A stretch of DNA of 64,000 nucleotides from Bacillus sp. V3B. GTDB taxonomy: Bacteria; Bacillota; Bacilli; Bacillales; Cytobacillaceae. Positions 1 through 9,551 of this stretch are shown here, in pieces; position 1 is the first letter of the stretch, and the number at the start of each line of letters is the position of its first letter. Where the stretch lies: contig NZ_JAETXM010000010.1 in assembly GCF_024494465.1 (NCBI RefSeq), forward strand, positions 1 to 64,000, read 5' to 3'. The notes below the pieces were generated by a model. That model worked only from the letters and a program-made list of their open reading frames with translations, had not been told where the DNA came from and ran no database searches. The position numbers and the translations under genes were made by a program.

Positions 1-349
1 TGCGTTACAGTCAAATTGATTAAAAATTAAAAAATCGAACCCTTAACGTATCATAAGACACGCCTGGTTCGACCTCACTTTCATCCCACATCTAAAGAAG
101 CGGACTTTCTCGTTCGGGAAATCTGTAATAAGATGCGAATTGGGAGAGATTCTCTTGACGGTTTGAAAACATTCTTGTTATTCTATAGTACATTATGAAC
201 TGAATACCGCCATTAAGTGAGACTCCTGTGCTGGAGTCTGGAACCCTGCACTTTTTTGAAAGCGATTATGAACATTCCAATTGGTCCCTGAAACCAATAG
301 ATTCAAATTTTATACACTGAATTTCATGCCGATAGTTGGAGGTTTTTTT
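1..349. other. Left edge, no supported gene
   Basis: No complete gene is visible. A short open stretch around 60-200 reads as protein-like on the + strand but has no start and ends near 200, so it may be the worn tail of a lost gene. The rest is upstream sequence of the YibE/F pair. Confidence 0.4.
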
Positions 350-1489
350 TTGAATGTTGTTGTAAATCAATTAAAGAAAATAGGTTACAGACCCATTTTT
401 TTGTACATCCTACTAGCAATTTGCTTTGCCACCTCCGTTTTTTTTGTTCATCACAATTATTCATTCTATGAACGTCCAATAGCCAAAGTCATCAAAACGA
501 CTCTGGAAGATACAACTGAAATAATGGATATGCATCAAAATGAAGATCATCTATTCACCCAGCGTATAATAGCCGAATTAAAAAATGGAGAAGAAAAAGG
601 ACAGCTTATTCATTTAACGAATGAGTATTCATCTTCTAGAGCTTATGATCAAGAATATCATGTTGGAAATGAATTGTTTGTTTCGATTGATACGAACACA
701 GGAGGAAATACAGATTTAACTGGAACCATAATGGATGTAAAACGTGATAAACACGTTTTGATTGTAGCATGGATTTTTATCTTTACTTTACTAATCGTTG
801 GAAAAAAGCAAGGGCTGTTTTCTGTTATAAGCTTGGCAGTCAATGCCGTTTTGTTATCATATGCGTTAGATGTTTATATGAATACATCCGGCATAAATTT
901 GTTATGGATATGCGGTATAAGTGTTATTTTATTTACTGTCATCTCTTTGTTGCTCGTTAACGGTTTTAATGAAAAAACCTATGCAGCTATTGTTGCGACC
1001 CTGCTAGGAACTTTTATTTCGCTGCTCATTACCTACCTTGTTATGTGGGTAACTTCCGAAAAGGGCCTTCAATATGAAGAAATGCAATTTGTCACTCGTC
1101 ATTATAAAATGCTGTTTATGGCAGGGTTATTCATCGGATCTTTAGGAGCCGTAATGGATGTAGCCATTACAATGTCTGCTTCTATTTTTGGATTATATGA
1201 AAAGAATAACAACATACCAATAAAAGCACTTAAAACTTCAGGAATGGATATTGGAAAAGATATTATGGGAACCATGACAAATATTTTGTTTTTTGCCTAT
1301 ATAAGTGGTTCCATTCCGATGCTTATTTTGTATTTAAAAAATGCTTCTCCCTTGATGTTTACTCTTTCGATGAACCTATCATTGGAATTGGCTCGAGCTC
1401 TAGCTGGTGGTATTGGAATCGTGTTAACCATTCCGATAGGTCTATATATTTCTATTTTTTTCGTTGAACGAAAGAGGGCAAGATCATGA
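350..1489 (+). CDS. YibE/F family membrane protein, first of a pair
   Basis: This is a YibE/F-like integral membrane protein of about 379 residues. It has one N-terminal membrane segment, an extracytoplasmic region of about 100 residues, then a block of hydrophobic helices holding the family-typical glycine-rich GAVMDVAITMSAS and DIGKDIMGTMTN stretches. A TTG at 350 is chosen because a GGAGG lies 7 nt upstream; an ATG at 281 has no such site. The stop overlaps the next start by 4 nt (ATGA), so the two genes are translationally coupled. The family has no established biochemical role; transport or export is only a guess. Confidence 0.85.
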   Translation: MNVVVNQLKKIGYRPIFLYILLAICFATSVFFVHHNYSFYERPIAKVIKTTLEDTTEIMDMHQNEDHLFTQRIIAELKNGEEKGQLIHLTNEYSSSRAYDQEYHVGNELFVSIDTNTGGNTDLTGTIMDVKRDKHVLIVAWIFIFTLLIVGKKQGLFSVISLAVNAVLLSYALDVYMNTSGINLLWICGISVILFTVISLLLVNGFNEKTYAAIVATLLGTFISLLITYLVMWVTSEKGLQYEEMQFVTRHYKMLFMAGLFIGSLGAVMDVAITMSASIFGLYEKNNNIPIKALKTSGMDIGKDIMGTMTNILFFAYISGSIPMLILYLKNASPLMFTLSMNLSLELARALAGGIGIVLTIPIGLYISIFFVERKRARS

Positions 1490-2262
1490 ATACATTAGTG
1501 TGGCTCGCAACTATTTTATTGATATTGATGATACTGATTGGTGGAAAAAAAGGAGCACGGTCTTTTATTGCTTTATTCTTAAACTTTGGTGTGCTCTTTT
1601 TTACCATCCTTATTATGACAGATCCAAATGCTGATCCGATTATCTTAACATTGATTGCATGTATAGTGATTAGTTGCATTAATTTATTTTATATTAATGA
1701 AGTGAACACTAAAACGAAAACAGCATTCATTTCTTCTATTATCACAATTGTTGTTTTACTCTTTTTTATTGTCATTGTGACAAAAAATGCTATGATTCAG
1801 GGTTTTGGTGAAGAAGAAACAGAGGAGCTTAGCATATTTTCCCTTTATATTGGAGTAGATTTTGTTAAAATTGGAGCTTCTGTGATTATTATGAGTACAA
1901 TAGGCGCCATTACGGATACTGCCATGGCCATTTCATCTCCCATGCGTGAAATGTTTAATCATAATCGATTAATCAGTAGGAAAGATTTATTTGCATTTGG
2001 GTTAAGTATTGGGAGGGATATCTTAGGAACAAGTACGAATACGTTATTTTTTGCCTTCTTTGGAGGCTACCTGGGATTGCTTCTTTGGTTTAAAGATTTA
2101 TCTTATTCTTTTGGAGAAATCATAAATTCAAAAATATTTAGTGCTGAAATGATCACTATACTTTGTGCTGGAATTGGTGTAGCTCTGATTATTCCCATTA
2201 CTTCGTGGATTACTGCCTATTTTTTAGTGAAAACAAGAGAAAATAACGAGACATTTAAATAG
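1486..2262 (+). CDS. YibE/F family membrane protein, second of a pair
   Basis: This 258-residue, mostly hydrophobic protein is homologous to the C-terminal half of its upstream partner. The matching GAITDTAMAISSPM and GRDILGTSTNTLF stretches show this. It lacks the extracytoplasmic domain of the first gene, as is usual for YibE/YibF pairs in Firmicutes. The 4-nt overlap supports one operon and probably one complex. The substrate is unknown. Confidence 0.85.
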   Translation: MNTLVWLATILLILMILIGGKKGARSFIALFLNFGVLFFTILIMTDPNADPIILTLIACIVISCINLFYINEVNTKTKTAFISSIITIVVLLFFIVIVTKNAMIQGFGEEETEELSIFSLYIGVDFVKIGASVIIMSTIGAITDTAMAISSPMREMFNHNRLISRKDLFAFGLSIGRDILGTSTNTLFFAFFGGYLGLLLWFKDLSYSFGEIINSKIFSAEMITILCAGIGVALIIPITSWITAYFLVKTRENNETFK

Positions 2263-2451
2263 GCTTTATGACAAGAAAGCTAAAATAATTTGTAATGGCA
2301 TTTTTGTTGATTAAGACTGAATAGTTACGCGTGTCTCAGTGTTACTTAAGCAACGCTTAAGTATGTAACCTTTCAATTTAGTCGCATTGTACGAGTATTG
2401 GCGTTCAAAGCATTGACTCTACCTATTCATCGTGCAAGTCGGAACGATAAA

Positions 2452-2497
2452 AAATCATCCCCTATTTCAACATAACTACGAAAATAGGGGATGATTT
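2452..2497. terminator. Bidirectional hairpin terminator
   Basis: A stem of about 16 bp pairs 2452-2468 with 2480-2497 around an 11-nt loop. T-rich sequence follows on the + side and A-rich sequence precedes it, so it can stop transcription from both directions. It closes the YibE/F operon. Confidence 0.7.
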
Positions 2498-2502
2498 ATA
2501 TT

Positions 2503-2650
2503 TTACTCGTAATTACGCCTCGGTTTTCTACTTCTAGTAACAACCAATCCACCTCTGGATAAGCTTGTCTTCCAACTAGATAACTTCTTTTGATATTAAG
2601 GCAATCATCGTGGGACCAATACCACTTAAAAAAGCACCATAAAATGACCG
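2503..2650 (-). pseudogene. Degraded C-terminal end of a homoserine kinase (ThrB-like)
   Basis: On the minus strand this stretch reads GAFLSGIGPTMIALIS and, after a frameshift, PEVDWLLLEVENRGVITS. These resemble the GALSGAGPT motif and the C-terminal end of GHMP-type homoserine kinases. The frame changes and the upstream part of the gene is absent, so only a relic remains. No neighbouring threonine genes are present. Another GHMP kinase is possible. Confidence 0.45.
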
Positions 2651-2829
2651 TAGTGGTTGAGTGGTTGACACTGATTAATCATAAAAAGCATCATTAAATA
2701 TGCGAATTTTCAGATAATGTGTTAAAATAGAGCATAATGATGTTCTCCAAGTCCTCGTCGTATAAAGATTCATGGTGGTTATGTTAGTGGTTAGTTGGTT
2801 AATGAACCTAGAAAGGTGCTGATACAAGG

Positions 2830-3423
2830 ATGAATCAGTATTTAACGATGAAAGAACTCAAAGAGGCACTACCCGATATCCCCGAAAATAGTTTAAAACG
2901 GTACATACAAGAACATCAAGAATACCTAGACTTTAAAAAAGAGCATAATCGTTATATCGTTCATACTTCCGAGATAGAGACATTAAAACTTATCCGAAAA
3001 CTTTATTCTGACGGTTTAAAAAAAGAGGAAGTGAATGCAAAGTTAGAAGAAAGTGGAATTCCTCTAACGATTACTTTTGACGCCACTGAAAATCAGTCAC
3101 TCTTGTCTGTTAATCATGAACTTACCGATATGAAAAAATTAGTCAGCTTTCTCGTTCAACAAAATGAACAATCTCGGCTTCATCAAAATAAAATCAAAGA
3201 ACAGAATCAAGATCTTATAAATGAAGTACAGGAATTAAGGAACACAATCGAAGAGATGAGAGAAGTTCAGAAACTCGAATATGAAAGAGAAACCGAAAAA
3301 GTTAGTTCAATACTTGAGAGTCTATTAGCTACTCAAAAGGCTATTGAAGAAGTAGCCATTAGCTCCCAGTCCAACAGAGATAACTGGTTATGGCAGAAGG
3401 TACATAGGTTATTGAAGAAATAA
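2830..3423 (+). CDS. MerR-like HTH protein with coiled coil, DUF3967 type
   Basis: The product has 197 residues. Residues 1-75 look like a winged-helix DNA-binding domain of the MerR/RacA sort (YLTMKELKEALPDIPENSLKRYI). Residues 95-185 form a long charged coiled coil, and the last residues (WLWQKVHRLLKK) match the tail seen in Bacillus DUF3967 proteins, which are often carried on plasmids and mobile elements. The usual guess is a role in DNA partition or regulation; nothing nearby tests it. It stands alone between non-coding stretches. Confidence 0.65.
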   Translation: MNQYLTMKELKEALPDIPENSLKRYIQEHQEYLDFKKEHNRYIVHTSEIETLKLIRKLYSDGLKKEEVNAKLEESGIPLTITFDATENQSLLSVNHELTDMKKLVSFLVQQNEQSRLHQNKIKEQNQDLINEVQELRNTIEEMREVQKLEYERETEKVSSILESLLATQKAIEEVAISSQSNRDNWLWQKVHRLLKK

Positions 3424-3656
3424 TCATACATATTTATATATTCACGAAGTATGATTTAACTGGGGCCCCGAACCAAAAGGAAACGGAAGCTCCAGTGTGC
3501 AGAAACTTTATTCAGAGGGAGTCTAGCTCTTTCGAATATACTAACCAAAAGAAAATGGACCTTTTGGATTTAAAATTGGAAATGAACGATATGATTCAAG
3601 CACTTCCCATTCAGGTTCCAACAAGGCTAGTTTCTGTTCGGATTTCTCTATAATCC

Positions 3657-4160
3657 CTATCCCTCATATGCCTGCTTTAAAGTATCTATGTCAATTTTTT
3701 TCGGCATTTGGAGTAATGCCTTCATCACTCTCGCCGATTTTTCAGGATCTGGATCGCTTATCATTTCGCTTAGTTCTGCTGGAACAATTTGCCACGATAC
3801 ACCGTATTGATCTTTAAGCCAACCGCACGCTTGTGCCTTCTCGTCTCCACCTTCAGAGAGCTTTTCCCAATAATAATCCACTTCTTCTTGTGTTTCACAA
3901 TTGACAATAAATGAGATGGCCTCAGTAAATTTGAATTGCGGACCGCCATTTAATGCTACGAATCCTTGTCCTTCCAGTTGAAATTCTACGGTCATGACTG
4001 TCCCCTCTGAAATCTCGTCGAATTCATGCCTTTCGTTTCCATAACGTGTGATCCTACCGATCCTGGAATTTTGAAAGATCGAAGTGTAAAACTTCACCGC
4101 CTCTTCGGCTTCTGTATTGAACCACAAGTTTGGTGTAATTTTCCTGATTTTATTTTCCAC
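3657..4160 (-). CDS. VOC family protein, PhnB/3-demethylubiquinone methyltransferase-like
   Basis: A single-domain protein of about 167 residues begins KITPNLWFNTEAEEAVKFYT, the signature of the PhnB-like branch of the vicinal oxygen chelate superfamily. DQYGVSWQIVP and the C-terminal MKALLQMPKKIDI are also family-typical. Such proteins are usually annotated as 3-demethylubiquinone-9 3-methyltransferase-like, but the real substrate is not known. GTG at 4160 is preferred over TTG at 4169 because TAGGAG lies about 9 nt upstream of the GTG. It is a single-gene unit. Confidence 0.8.
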   Translation of the reverse strand: MENKIRKITPNLWFNTEAEEAVKFYTSIFQNSRIGRITRYGNERHEFDEISEGTVMTVEFQLEGQGFVALNGGPQFKFTEAISFIVNCETQEEVDYYWEKLSEGGDEKAQACGWLKDQYGVSWQIVPAELSEMISDPDPEKSARVMKALLQMPKKIDIDTLKQAYEG

Positions 4161-4193
4161 TATTTTCAACTCCTAAATATTTTTGTATTTTAG

Positions 4194-4346
4194 CTAGAAT
4201 TTTGATTCATTTAAGGACTTTCCTCTGCCATTACGACCAATTAGACCAATTACTTCTTCACGTCCAACGGTTGCCTTCATATCGTTAAATAGAATACGGT
4301 CCATCATTTCTAAACTGATATGATGTAATTTTACGATTTCCTTCAT
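4194..4346 (-). pseudogene. N-terminal stub of an ABC-F ATPase
   Basis: About 45 residues starting MKEIVKLHHISLEMMDRILF run into a P-loop, GLIGRNGRGKS, which is the start of the first ATPase domain of an ABC-F protein. The Walker A is already altered (expected GxNGxGKS/T) and the frame closes six residues later. The rest of the roughly 500-residue gene is gone. ABC-F proteins of this kind often give ribosome-protection antibiotic resistance, but this copy cannot be functional. Confidence 0.7.
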
Positions 4347-4374
4347 CGTATCACCGTTATTCACACTTTCTTTT

Positions 4375-4431
4375 TCAAGGGAGAAAAAAATCCTCCCAAA
4401 TGAATTTGGAAGGATTAGTTGCATTTTTCAT
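4375..4431 (-). CDS. Possible 18-aa leader peptide upstream of the ABC-F stub
   Basis: A short frame reads MKNATNPSKFIWEDFFLP and ends 28 nt before the ABC-F start codon. The terminator hairpin 4389-4416 lies inside it. Leader frames overlapping a terminator are a known arrangement for antibiotic-induced ABC-F genes. There is no clear ribosome-binding site, so translation is not proven. Confidence 0.35.
   Translation of the reverse strand: MKNATNPSKFIWEDFFLP
4389..4416 (-). terminator. Attenuator-type terminator in ABC-F leader
   Basis: Arms 4389-4401 and 4404-4416 pair at 12 of 13 positions. On the minus strand the hairpin is followed directly by a run of seven T. It sits between the putative promoter side and the ABC-F start, as in transcription-attenuated ABC-F resistance genes. 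Confidence 0.55.
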
Positions 4432-4706
4432 AACGAAAATAAGCTATTTAATGAATAACTTTAAAAAATGATATGGAAAATGGGCAGACTAATCCTATTT
4501 GTTAATTTGAAAAAATTATTCTCAAATGTTTGAAATAAGATTAGTTAATCATCAGCCACCCATCATCCCTTCTAATATGATGTAATCTATTATACCTGCA
4601 AAATCAACTAGTGAAAATAAAAGTATAGTTAAACTAATAACTTTTTCAAATGATTAATCATCAAAGCAGATCTTATTTACATTGTTGAACTAATTTGCAC
4701 CCGAAA

Positions 4707-4749
4707 TTCCCCCTTTGACATTCCACATCATCTACAAGTAAAGGGGGAA
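4707..4749. repeat. Inverted repeat in 400-nt non-coding stretch
   Basis: A 10-bp perfect stem (TTCCCCCTTT with AAAGGGGGAA) brackets a 23-nt loop. It lies downstream of selO (minus strand) and could terminate that transcript. The rest of 4432-4827 is AT-rich with no gene seen. Confidence 0.45.
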
Positions 4750-4827
4750 CATTCTCTTATACTAATAGTAAATCATGACAAGACGTCAACTTGATTGAGA
4801 AAAGCAGAAAGACCCTGCTCTTCTGTA

Positions 4828-6303
4828 TTATGTACCGCAAAAGGTGCGGTAAGGACGATTTGATGGCGCAGGCAGTGTGCAGTAATCAGCCTGTTCGGGG
4901 GAGTGCGCGTAAGGTCTTGAAAGAACATCAAGAAGGCGCTCCATCACGCTGTTGTCTCCTTGTTCCACTGCAGCTTCTAGTGCCTCTTCTACCCGATGAT
5001 TCCGAGGGATTACTGCAGGATTACTATTTCGCATCAACTGATGTGAGGACTCTTTGGGTTCCTCCTGCCTGCCTAATCTCGCCTGCCACAGCTCATACCA
5101 CTGAGTAAATTCTGAGGTCTCAAACAAGACTGTATCCTTTAGATTATCAAATGTTAATGCGCGAAAAGTATTGGTATAGTCCGCACGATACTTCTGCATC
5201 ATACTTAAAAGATCTTCAATAAGGGCTTCATCCTCTTGCTCTTCGTTAAACACTCCCAGTTTGGCTCTCATTCCCGCGAGCCAATTAGATTGATACAACT
5301 CTGTAAAACCTGAAAGCGCATCCTGGGCCAGTTTGACAGCCTGATCCTGATCGTCATGAAGCAAAGGCAATAGCGTTTCAGCAAACCGTGCTAGATTCCA
5401 CACCGCAATATGAGGCTGATTACCATAGGCATAGCGGCCTTGAATGTCAATAGAACTAAATACCGTTGCCGGATCATAATCATCCATAAAAGCGCAAGGA
5501 CCATAATCAATGGTTTCTCCGCTAATCGTCATGTTGTCGGTGTTCATCACTCCGTGGATAAAGCCAACCAGTTGCCATTTGGCAATCAGTACAGCTTGAC
5601 GCTTGATCACTTCTTGAAGTAACGAAAGATACCGACTCTCATCAACTTCAACGTCTGGAAAATGGCGCTTTAGTGTATAGTCAGCCAAAACCTGTATTTC
5701 CTCTACTGTGCCCCATTTTGCAACGTATTGAAAGGTACCGACGCGCAGATGACTAGCAGCGACACGAGTCAGAATTGCACCAGGCAAATCCGTTTCGCGG
5801 ATGACTGACTCACCGGTTGTTACCACGGCTAGACTACGAGTAGTCGGAATACCAAGCGCATGCATAGCTTCGCTGATAATGTATTCGCGCAACATCGGTC
5901 CAAGTGCCGCTCGACCATCGCCCCCGCGGGAGTATACCGTTCTACCTGATCCCTTAAGCTGAATATCGACCCGCTCACCTAAAGAATTGATCTGCTCTCC
6001 TAGTAGCACAGCCCGGCCGTCTCCTAACATCGTGAAATGCCCAAATTGATGCCCCGCATAAGCTTGAGCAAGCGGAAAGGCGCCTTCGGGAATCCGATTG
6101 CCACCAAGCACCGCTACACCCTCTTCACCTTGCAGAGCCTGAACGTTCAATCCCAGGGATGTTGCCAACGAATCATTGAAAATAATCAACTCCGGTGAGC
6201 GTACAGGAGTTGGGTTGAGGTGGGTAAAAAATGATTTCGGTAGACGAGCATAACTGTTGTCTAAATTCCATCCTGTTTCTAGCATTTCTTTTCTCTCTTT
6301 CAT
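4828..6303 (-). CDS. selO: Protein adenylyltransferase SelO (YdiU family)
   Basis: This pseudokinase-fold enzyme transfers AMP from ATP to hydroxyl side chains of proteins. Family blocks include [37 protein letters not shown] and the metal-binding [20 protein letters not shown]. At about 491 residues it is full length. It ends YRTFCGT: a cysteine three residues from the end occupies the position that is selenocysteine in animal SelO and cysteine in most bacteria, so this copy is the Cys form. The start shown follows AAGGAG by 5 nt; an ATG 3 nt upstream is possible. It is a monocistronic gene. Confidence 0.93.
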   Translation of the reverse strand: MKERKEMLETGWNLDNSYARLPKSFFTHLNPTPVRSPELIIFNDSLATSLGLNVQALQGEEGVAVLGGNRIPEGAFPLAQAYAGHQFGHFTMLGDGRAVLLGEQINSLGERVDIQLKGSGRTVYSRGGDGRAALGPMLREYIISEAMHALGIPTTRSLAVVTTGESVIRETDLPGAILTRVAASHLRVGTFQYVAKWGTVEEIQVLADYTLKRHFPDVEVDESRYLSLLQEVIKRQAVLIAKWQLVGFIHGVMNTDNMTISGETIDYGPCAFMDDYDPATVFSSIDIQGRYAYGNQPHIAVWNLARFAETLLPLLHDDQDQAVKLAQDALSGFTELYQSNWLAGMRAKLGVFNEEQEDEALIEDLLSMMQKYRADYTNTFRALTFDNLKDTVLFETSEFTQWYELWQARLGRQEEPKESSHQLMRNSNPAVIPRNHRVEEALEAAVEQGDNSVMERLLDVLSRPYAHSPEQADYCTLPAPSNRPYRTFCGT

Positions 6304-6513
6304 CATATCTCCTTTTATTCTTTTGTCTTTTTGTATCCTAATTTATTCTTTTACATAAAACAAAAAATCATAAACGTTCTATACTATCGTTCATTATCTA
6401 CTTTCTATATCAATACACCCCAACTTCTTGTAGTGTCTACTTCTTCCAAGCCATTATACTCTTTGTATACAAAGATGACGCCCTTTATATATTTTTTCAC
6501 ATATAACAAATTC

Positions 6514-8892
6514 TTAATGATCCCGGTTCACAATATAATTCAATAAATGCTTCAGAAAAGTGGTATTGCGTGGCACCTCTTGCAACACTTCCATTGCAAG
6601 ACAGTAATGTTCCCACATCGCTTTTCTAGCACCAACAGAACCTAGAATGGATACAAAAGTCGAATTGTTGTTTTCAGCATCTTTTCCAGTAGATTTTCCG
6701 AGCGTAATCAGATCTCCTTCAACATCAAGCAAATCATCCTTAATCTGAAAAGCTATTCCAGCATGATAGGCGAATCTTTTCAAAGCTTCAATTTCTTCCC
6801 CCTTTGCATGAGCGAGAATGGCCGGCATGATGAGAGAAGCTTCGAATGCTATACCGGTTTTATAAAAGCACATCCTATTCAATTGTTCCAGTGTCAATGG
6901 TTTCCCTTTGGAACCCAAGTCCATTGCCTGTCCCTTACACATATCCTCTGTTATTTGGGCCGAATATTGAATCAATTTAAGAACCGTTTTCGAATCGAAC
7001 CCGTCAAGAGAGGCTTGTTCCCAGATAGCCTTCTGGGTTAGAAAGAGACCGGTTAATTCCGCTGTGGCCGTGTTATACACCTTATGTAGGGTTGGACGCC
7101 CCCTACGAATGGACGCATTATCCTGGGATGGCAGATCATCAAAGATTAAGGATGCCGTATGCATATATTCCAATGATCTCAAAAGTGGCATGATTGTCGA
7201 CTGATCTAATCCATACTCGTTAACACCCATGACCCAAGTCATTATTGGTCTTAATCTCTTTCCATCGCCTTCCAGACTGTAATTTGCAGCATCAATGATT
7301 GGCTCTTTTATCAAAGAAACAGCATCAACTTTAGGGATAGGTAAGATGTTATTAATCTGGTCTCTTACGGTTTCGATCGTATCTAAAAAGTCTTCCCTCT
7401 CCTTCCGTTCATTTTTCAAAATGGCAATCATATGGTCCCGAAGCAGTTTATCGAAGAAATCTACATCATCTGCTTTATCTACCATATTTTGAATGACGCG
7501 ATTAAATTTTGGGTTTCCAGAAGAAAATAGCTCCATCACTTCCTTGTATTTTTTGGTTCCCATTCGTTGTTTAAATCGTTTCAGACCATTTATCACACGA
7601 TCCAGTATCACCTCACAGGTCTTGGGGTCTGAGTGATACACATGATGAATCAAATTGGAGATGACCGTCCAGTATAATTCAAAGGGGTTTATAAGATCGG
7701 GACGTTGATCATGATATTTCATATAATAAGTATAGGGTGTTACCGCACTGTCCTCCATGTCATCAAACATATCCGCAAAATCATCAGCCAGTTGGTTATA
7801 AATACCATAAAAAAATGTTCGGTTGTCAAAACCCTCATCCTCGGGAGCACTGATGACTGAACGGACAATCAATCGTGAAGAAGAGGATTTTAAAATAATC
7901 GGTATGTAAAGCTCTTCATTAGTGTAATTTGCATAGGATAAATCCTTTACACGGTCCACTTCCTGGGATTGAAAAAACACATAGGACTGCTCGAAAAAAT
8001 TTTTTCTTGTTTCTGGTCGCTGATGGGTCTTAATATACTCAAAGGCCTCTCGGAGTTCCGCATGAATATAAATAATCAGATCCCTGTTATTTTCATTCCA
8101 TTCGCCCAATTCCGGCACAAATCCTGTGATAAGGGCGGTGCGTATCAAATCGGAATATTGTTTTTCCTCTTTAGCGGATAAGATTTTGGCATCTAGAAGG
8201 TCGTCAATAAAGGGATAGGTCAAACCATAGGAATAGCCTAGCCTTATAGCTTTATCAAGCTTCTGAGTACGTTCTTCAGACGATAGCTCATCACCCATCT
8301 CCTCAACCTCGTGCATCACTACTCCAGCAATGATCTTAATAAGTTTTCGCTGGGCTTGCTCAGCATCCATCCCCTTTGGAATCTGGGAGGACACAGTCTT
8401 TAGTTTGTTTATCAACCAGATCATGGTGGATTCAATACCTTCCTTTTGGGCCATCCGGTATAATCCGGCCATACTAAACGTCTCCGTTTGCTCTCCTCGA
8501 TCTGTTGTGGTGGAATGAGTCAGGTGATTTTTCAAACTATCAACGACACGCCGGATCCTTTTCTGTGTATCAGGTGAGTCCAGGGCTTTACCCAGATCTC
8601 GCATGAAAATATAGGAGATACTCCGATCTAAGTAATGATCTAGTTTGCCTGTGTAATCCAGCCATTTGATATAATGATGATACCCCTGAGGATCCTTTTT
8701 TCCCTTTCCCCGCGAAAAAAAGGACCAAAAGGAATGAATATGGCTCTGTTTCCAGGATTGTATATCTTTTGTTAAGATAGGAACATAAGTTTTTTTCTCA
8801 AACTGCGCAAAAAGTAATTGAAAATAATGAACAGCCTTCTGCTCAGCCAGCTGATAGCATCCATCAGCATTTTTTATTAACTCCTCATTCAT
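6514..8892 (-). CDS. Large two-domain polyprenyl diphosphate synthase family protein
   Basis: The C-terminal part (from about residue 520) is a complete trans-isoprenyl diphosphate synthase. It has GDGKRLRP, the first Asp-rich motif FDDLPSQD followed by RRGRP, and the second Asp-rich motif FQIKDDLLD. Ordinary enzymes of this family have about 300 residues, but this protein has 793. The N-terminal 500 residues are helical and carry their own acidic motifs, YPFIDDLLD near residue 232 and NQLADDFADMFDDMEDS near 370. This suggests a second class I terpenoid-synthase-like domain. It is probably a chain-elongating synthase fused to a cyclase or partner domain; the product is unknown. The gene is alone, with no terpene cyclase beside it. 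Start chosen on GAGG spacing; an ATG 9 nt upstream is possible. Confidence 0.85.
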   Translation of the reverse strand: MNEELIKNADGCYQLAEQKAVHYFQLLFAQFEKKTYVPILTKDIQSWKQSHIHSFWSFFSRGKGKKDPQGYHHYIKWLDYTGKLDHYLDRSISYIFMRDLGKALDSPDTQKRIRRVVDSLKNHLTHSTTTDRGEQTETFSMAGLYRMAQKEGIESTMIWLINKLKTVSSQIPKGMDAEQAQRKLIKIIAGVVMHEVEEMGDELSSEERTQKLDKAIRLGYSYGLTYPFIDDLLDAKILSAKEEKQYSDLIRTALITGFVPELGEWNENNRDLIIYIHAELREAFEYIKTHQRPETRKNFFEQSYVFFQSQEVDRVKDLSYANYTNEELYIPIILKSSSSRLIVRSVISAPEDEGFDNRTFFYGIYNQLADDFADMFDDMEDSAVTPYTYYMKYHDQRPDLINPFELYWTVISNLIHHVYHSDPKTCEVILDRVINGLKRFKQRMGTKKYKEVMELFSSGNPKFNRVIQNMVDKADDVDFFDKLLRDHMIAILKNERKEREDFLDTIETVRDQINNILPIPKVDAVSLIKEPIIDAANYSLEGDGKRLRPIMTWVMGVNEYGLDQSTIMPLLRSLEYMHTASLIFDDLPSQDNASIRRGRPTLHKVYNTATAELTGLFLTQKAIWEQASLDGFDSKTVLKLIQYSAQITEDMCKGQAMDLGSKGKPLTLEQLNRMCFYKTGIAFEASLIMPAILAHAKGEEIEALKRFAYHAGIAFQIKDDLLDVEGDLITLGKSTGKDAENNNSTFVSILGSVGARKAMWEHYCLAMEVLQEVPRNTTFLKHLLNYIVNRDH

Positions 8893-9247
8893 ACTATACA
8901 TTACCTCTACTTAATCTTCTTTTATATATGTATGCAATAAAATGCAAACCAATATGAATAATTCAATCCATTTTCTTTAAAACTAATAAAATATCGTTAA
9001 ATATAATACAAAAATAACATCTTTATCACCAGAAAGCTAAATATAACTTTTTAAAATATTTGCCATTCTCCATAACTTATCTTCAAAACAAATGGTCATT
9101 AGGAATATTTAACAATATGTCTTTTTATAAATCCAGTGTTTTCTATATTTATTAGGAATGATTGCGAAAGGAAATTAAAATGTTTTCATTTAAACTTTAA
9201 CAAAAATAGATAAATCGATCGTTTTTTCCTTATGTAGAGCAATTAAT
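8893..9247. other. AT-rich intergenic stretch, no gene seen
   Basis: Very AT-rich, without a convincing reading frame, hairpin or RNA gene. It presumably holds the promoter of the prenyl synthase gene on the minus strand. Confidence 0.5.
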
Positions 9248-9451
9248 GTGAATGTAGATGGTGGTACTTATGAGATCCTGCGGGCGAGTATCATCAAACT
9301 ATCGCATACAATGATCGAGATCGAGGATTATGAAGATACAGCTTTAAAAAAACGATTAAAGAAGGAAGCATTATTAGAACTTGAGGAAAAATGGTTAAGA
9401 CAACTTCAACCATATGGTGAACAAGGATATAACCTCAAAAAACACCTTTAA
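9248..9451 (+). CDS. Small protein of unknown function, possibly a C-terminal remnant
   Basis: A 67-residue frame ends with a charged helix and WLRQLQPYGEQGYNLKKHL. The frame is open slightly upstream of the first ATG and there is no ribosome-binding site, so it may be the tail of a longer lost gene. The ending faintly resembles C-termini of GIY-YIG-type proteins, but this is too weak to name. A terminator follows at once. Confidence 0.4.
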   Translation: MNVDGGTYEILRASIIKLSHTMIEIEDYEDTALKKRLKKEALLELEEKWLRQLQPYGEQGYNLKKHL

Positions 9452-9462
9452 GAAATCCAAAA

Positions 9463-9500
9463 GGATTCTGGATCCTTGATAGCACAAAGATCCAGAATCC
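9463..9500. terminator. Hairpin terminator between convergent genes
   Basis: A perfect 12-bp stem (9463-9474 with 9489-9500) around a 14-nt loop lies between the small + ORF and the end of selA. Confidence 0.7.
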
Positions 9501-9551
9501 CCATATCATATAATTCCAAGTAGTACGAAGTGAAACCTAGCCAGCCCGGAT

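Noticed and set aside
4791-5108. Open frame opposite the selO 3' end
   Set aside because: Opposite strand of a strongly conserved gene, no ribosome site, composition typical of a shadow frame.
4828-6303. SelO as a selenoprotein
   Set aside because: The C-terminal position that can be Sec is a normal TGC/TGT cysteine (FCGT); no UGA lies in the frame.
9000-9250. tRNA-Sec (selC) next to selA
   Set aside because: The stretch is too AT-rich and has no 8-bp acceptor stem or long variable arm.
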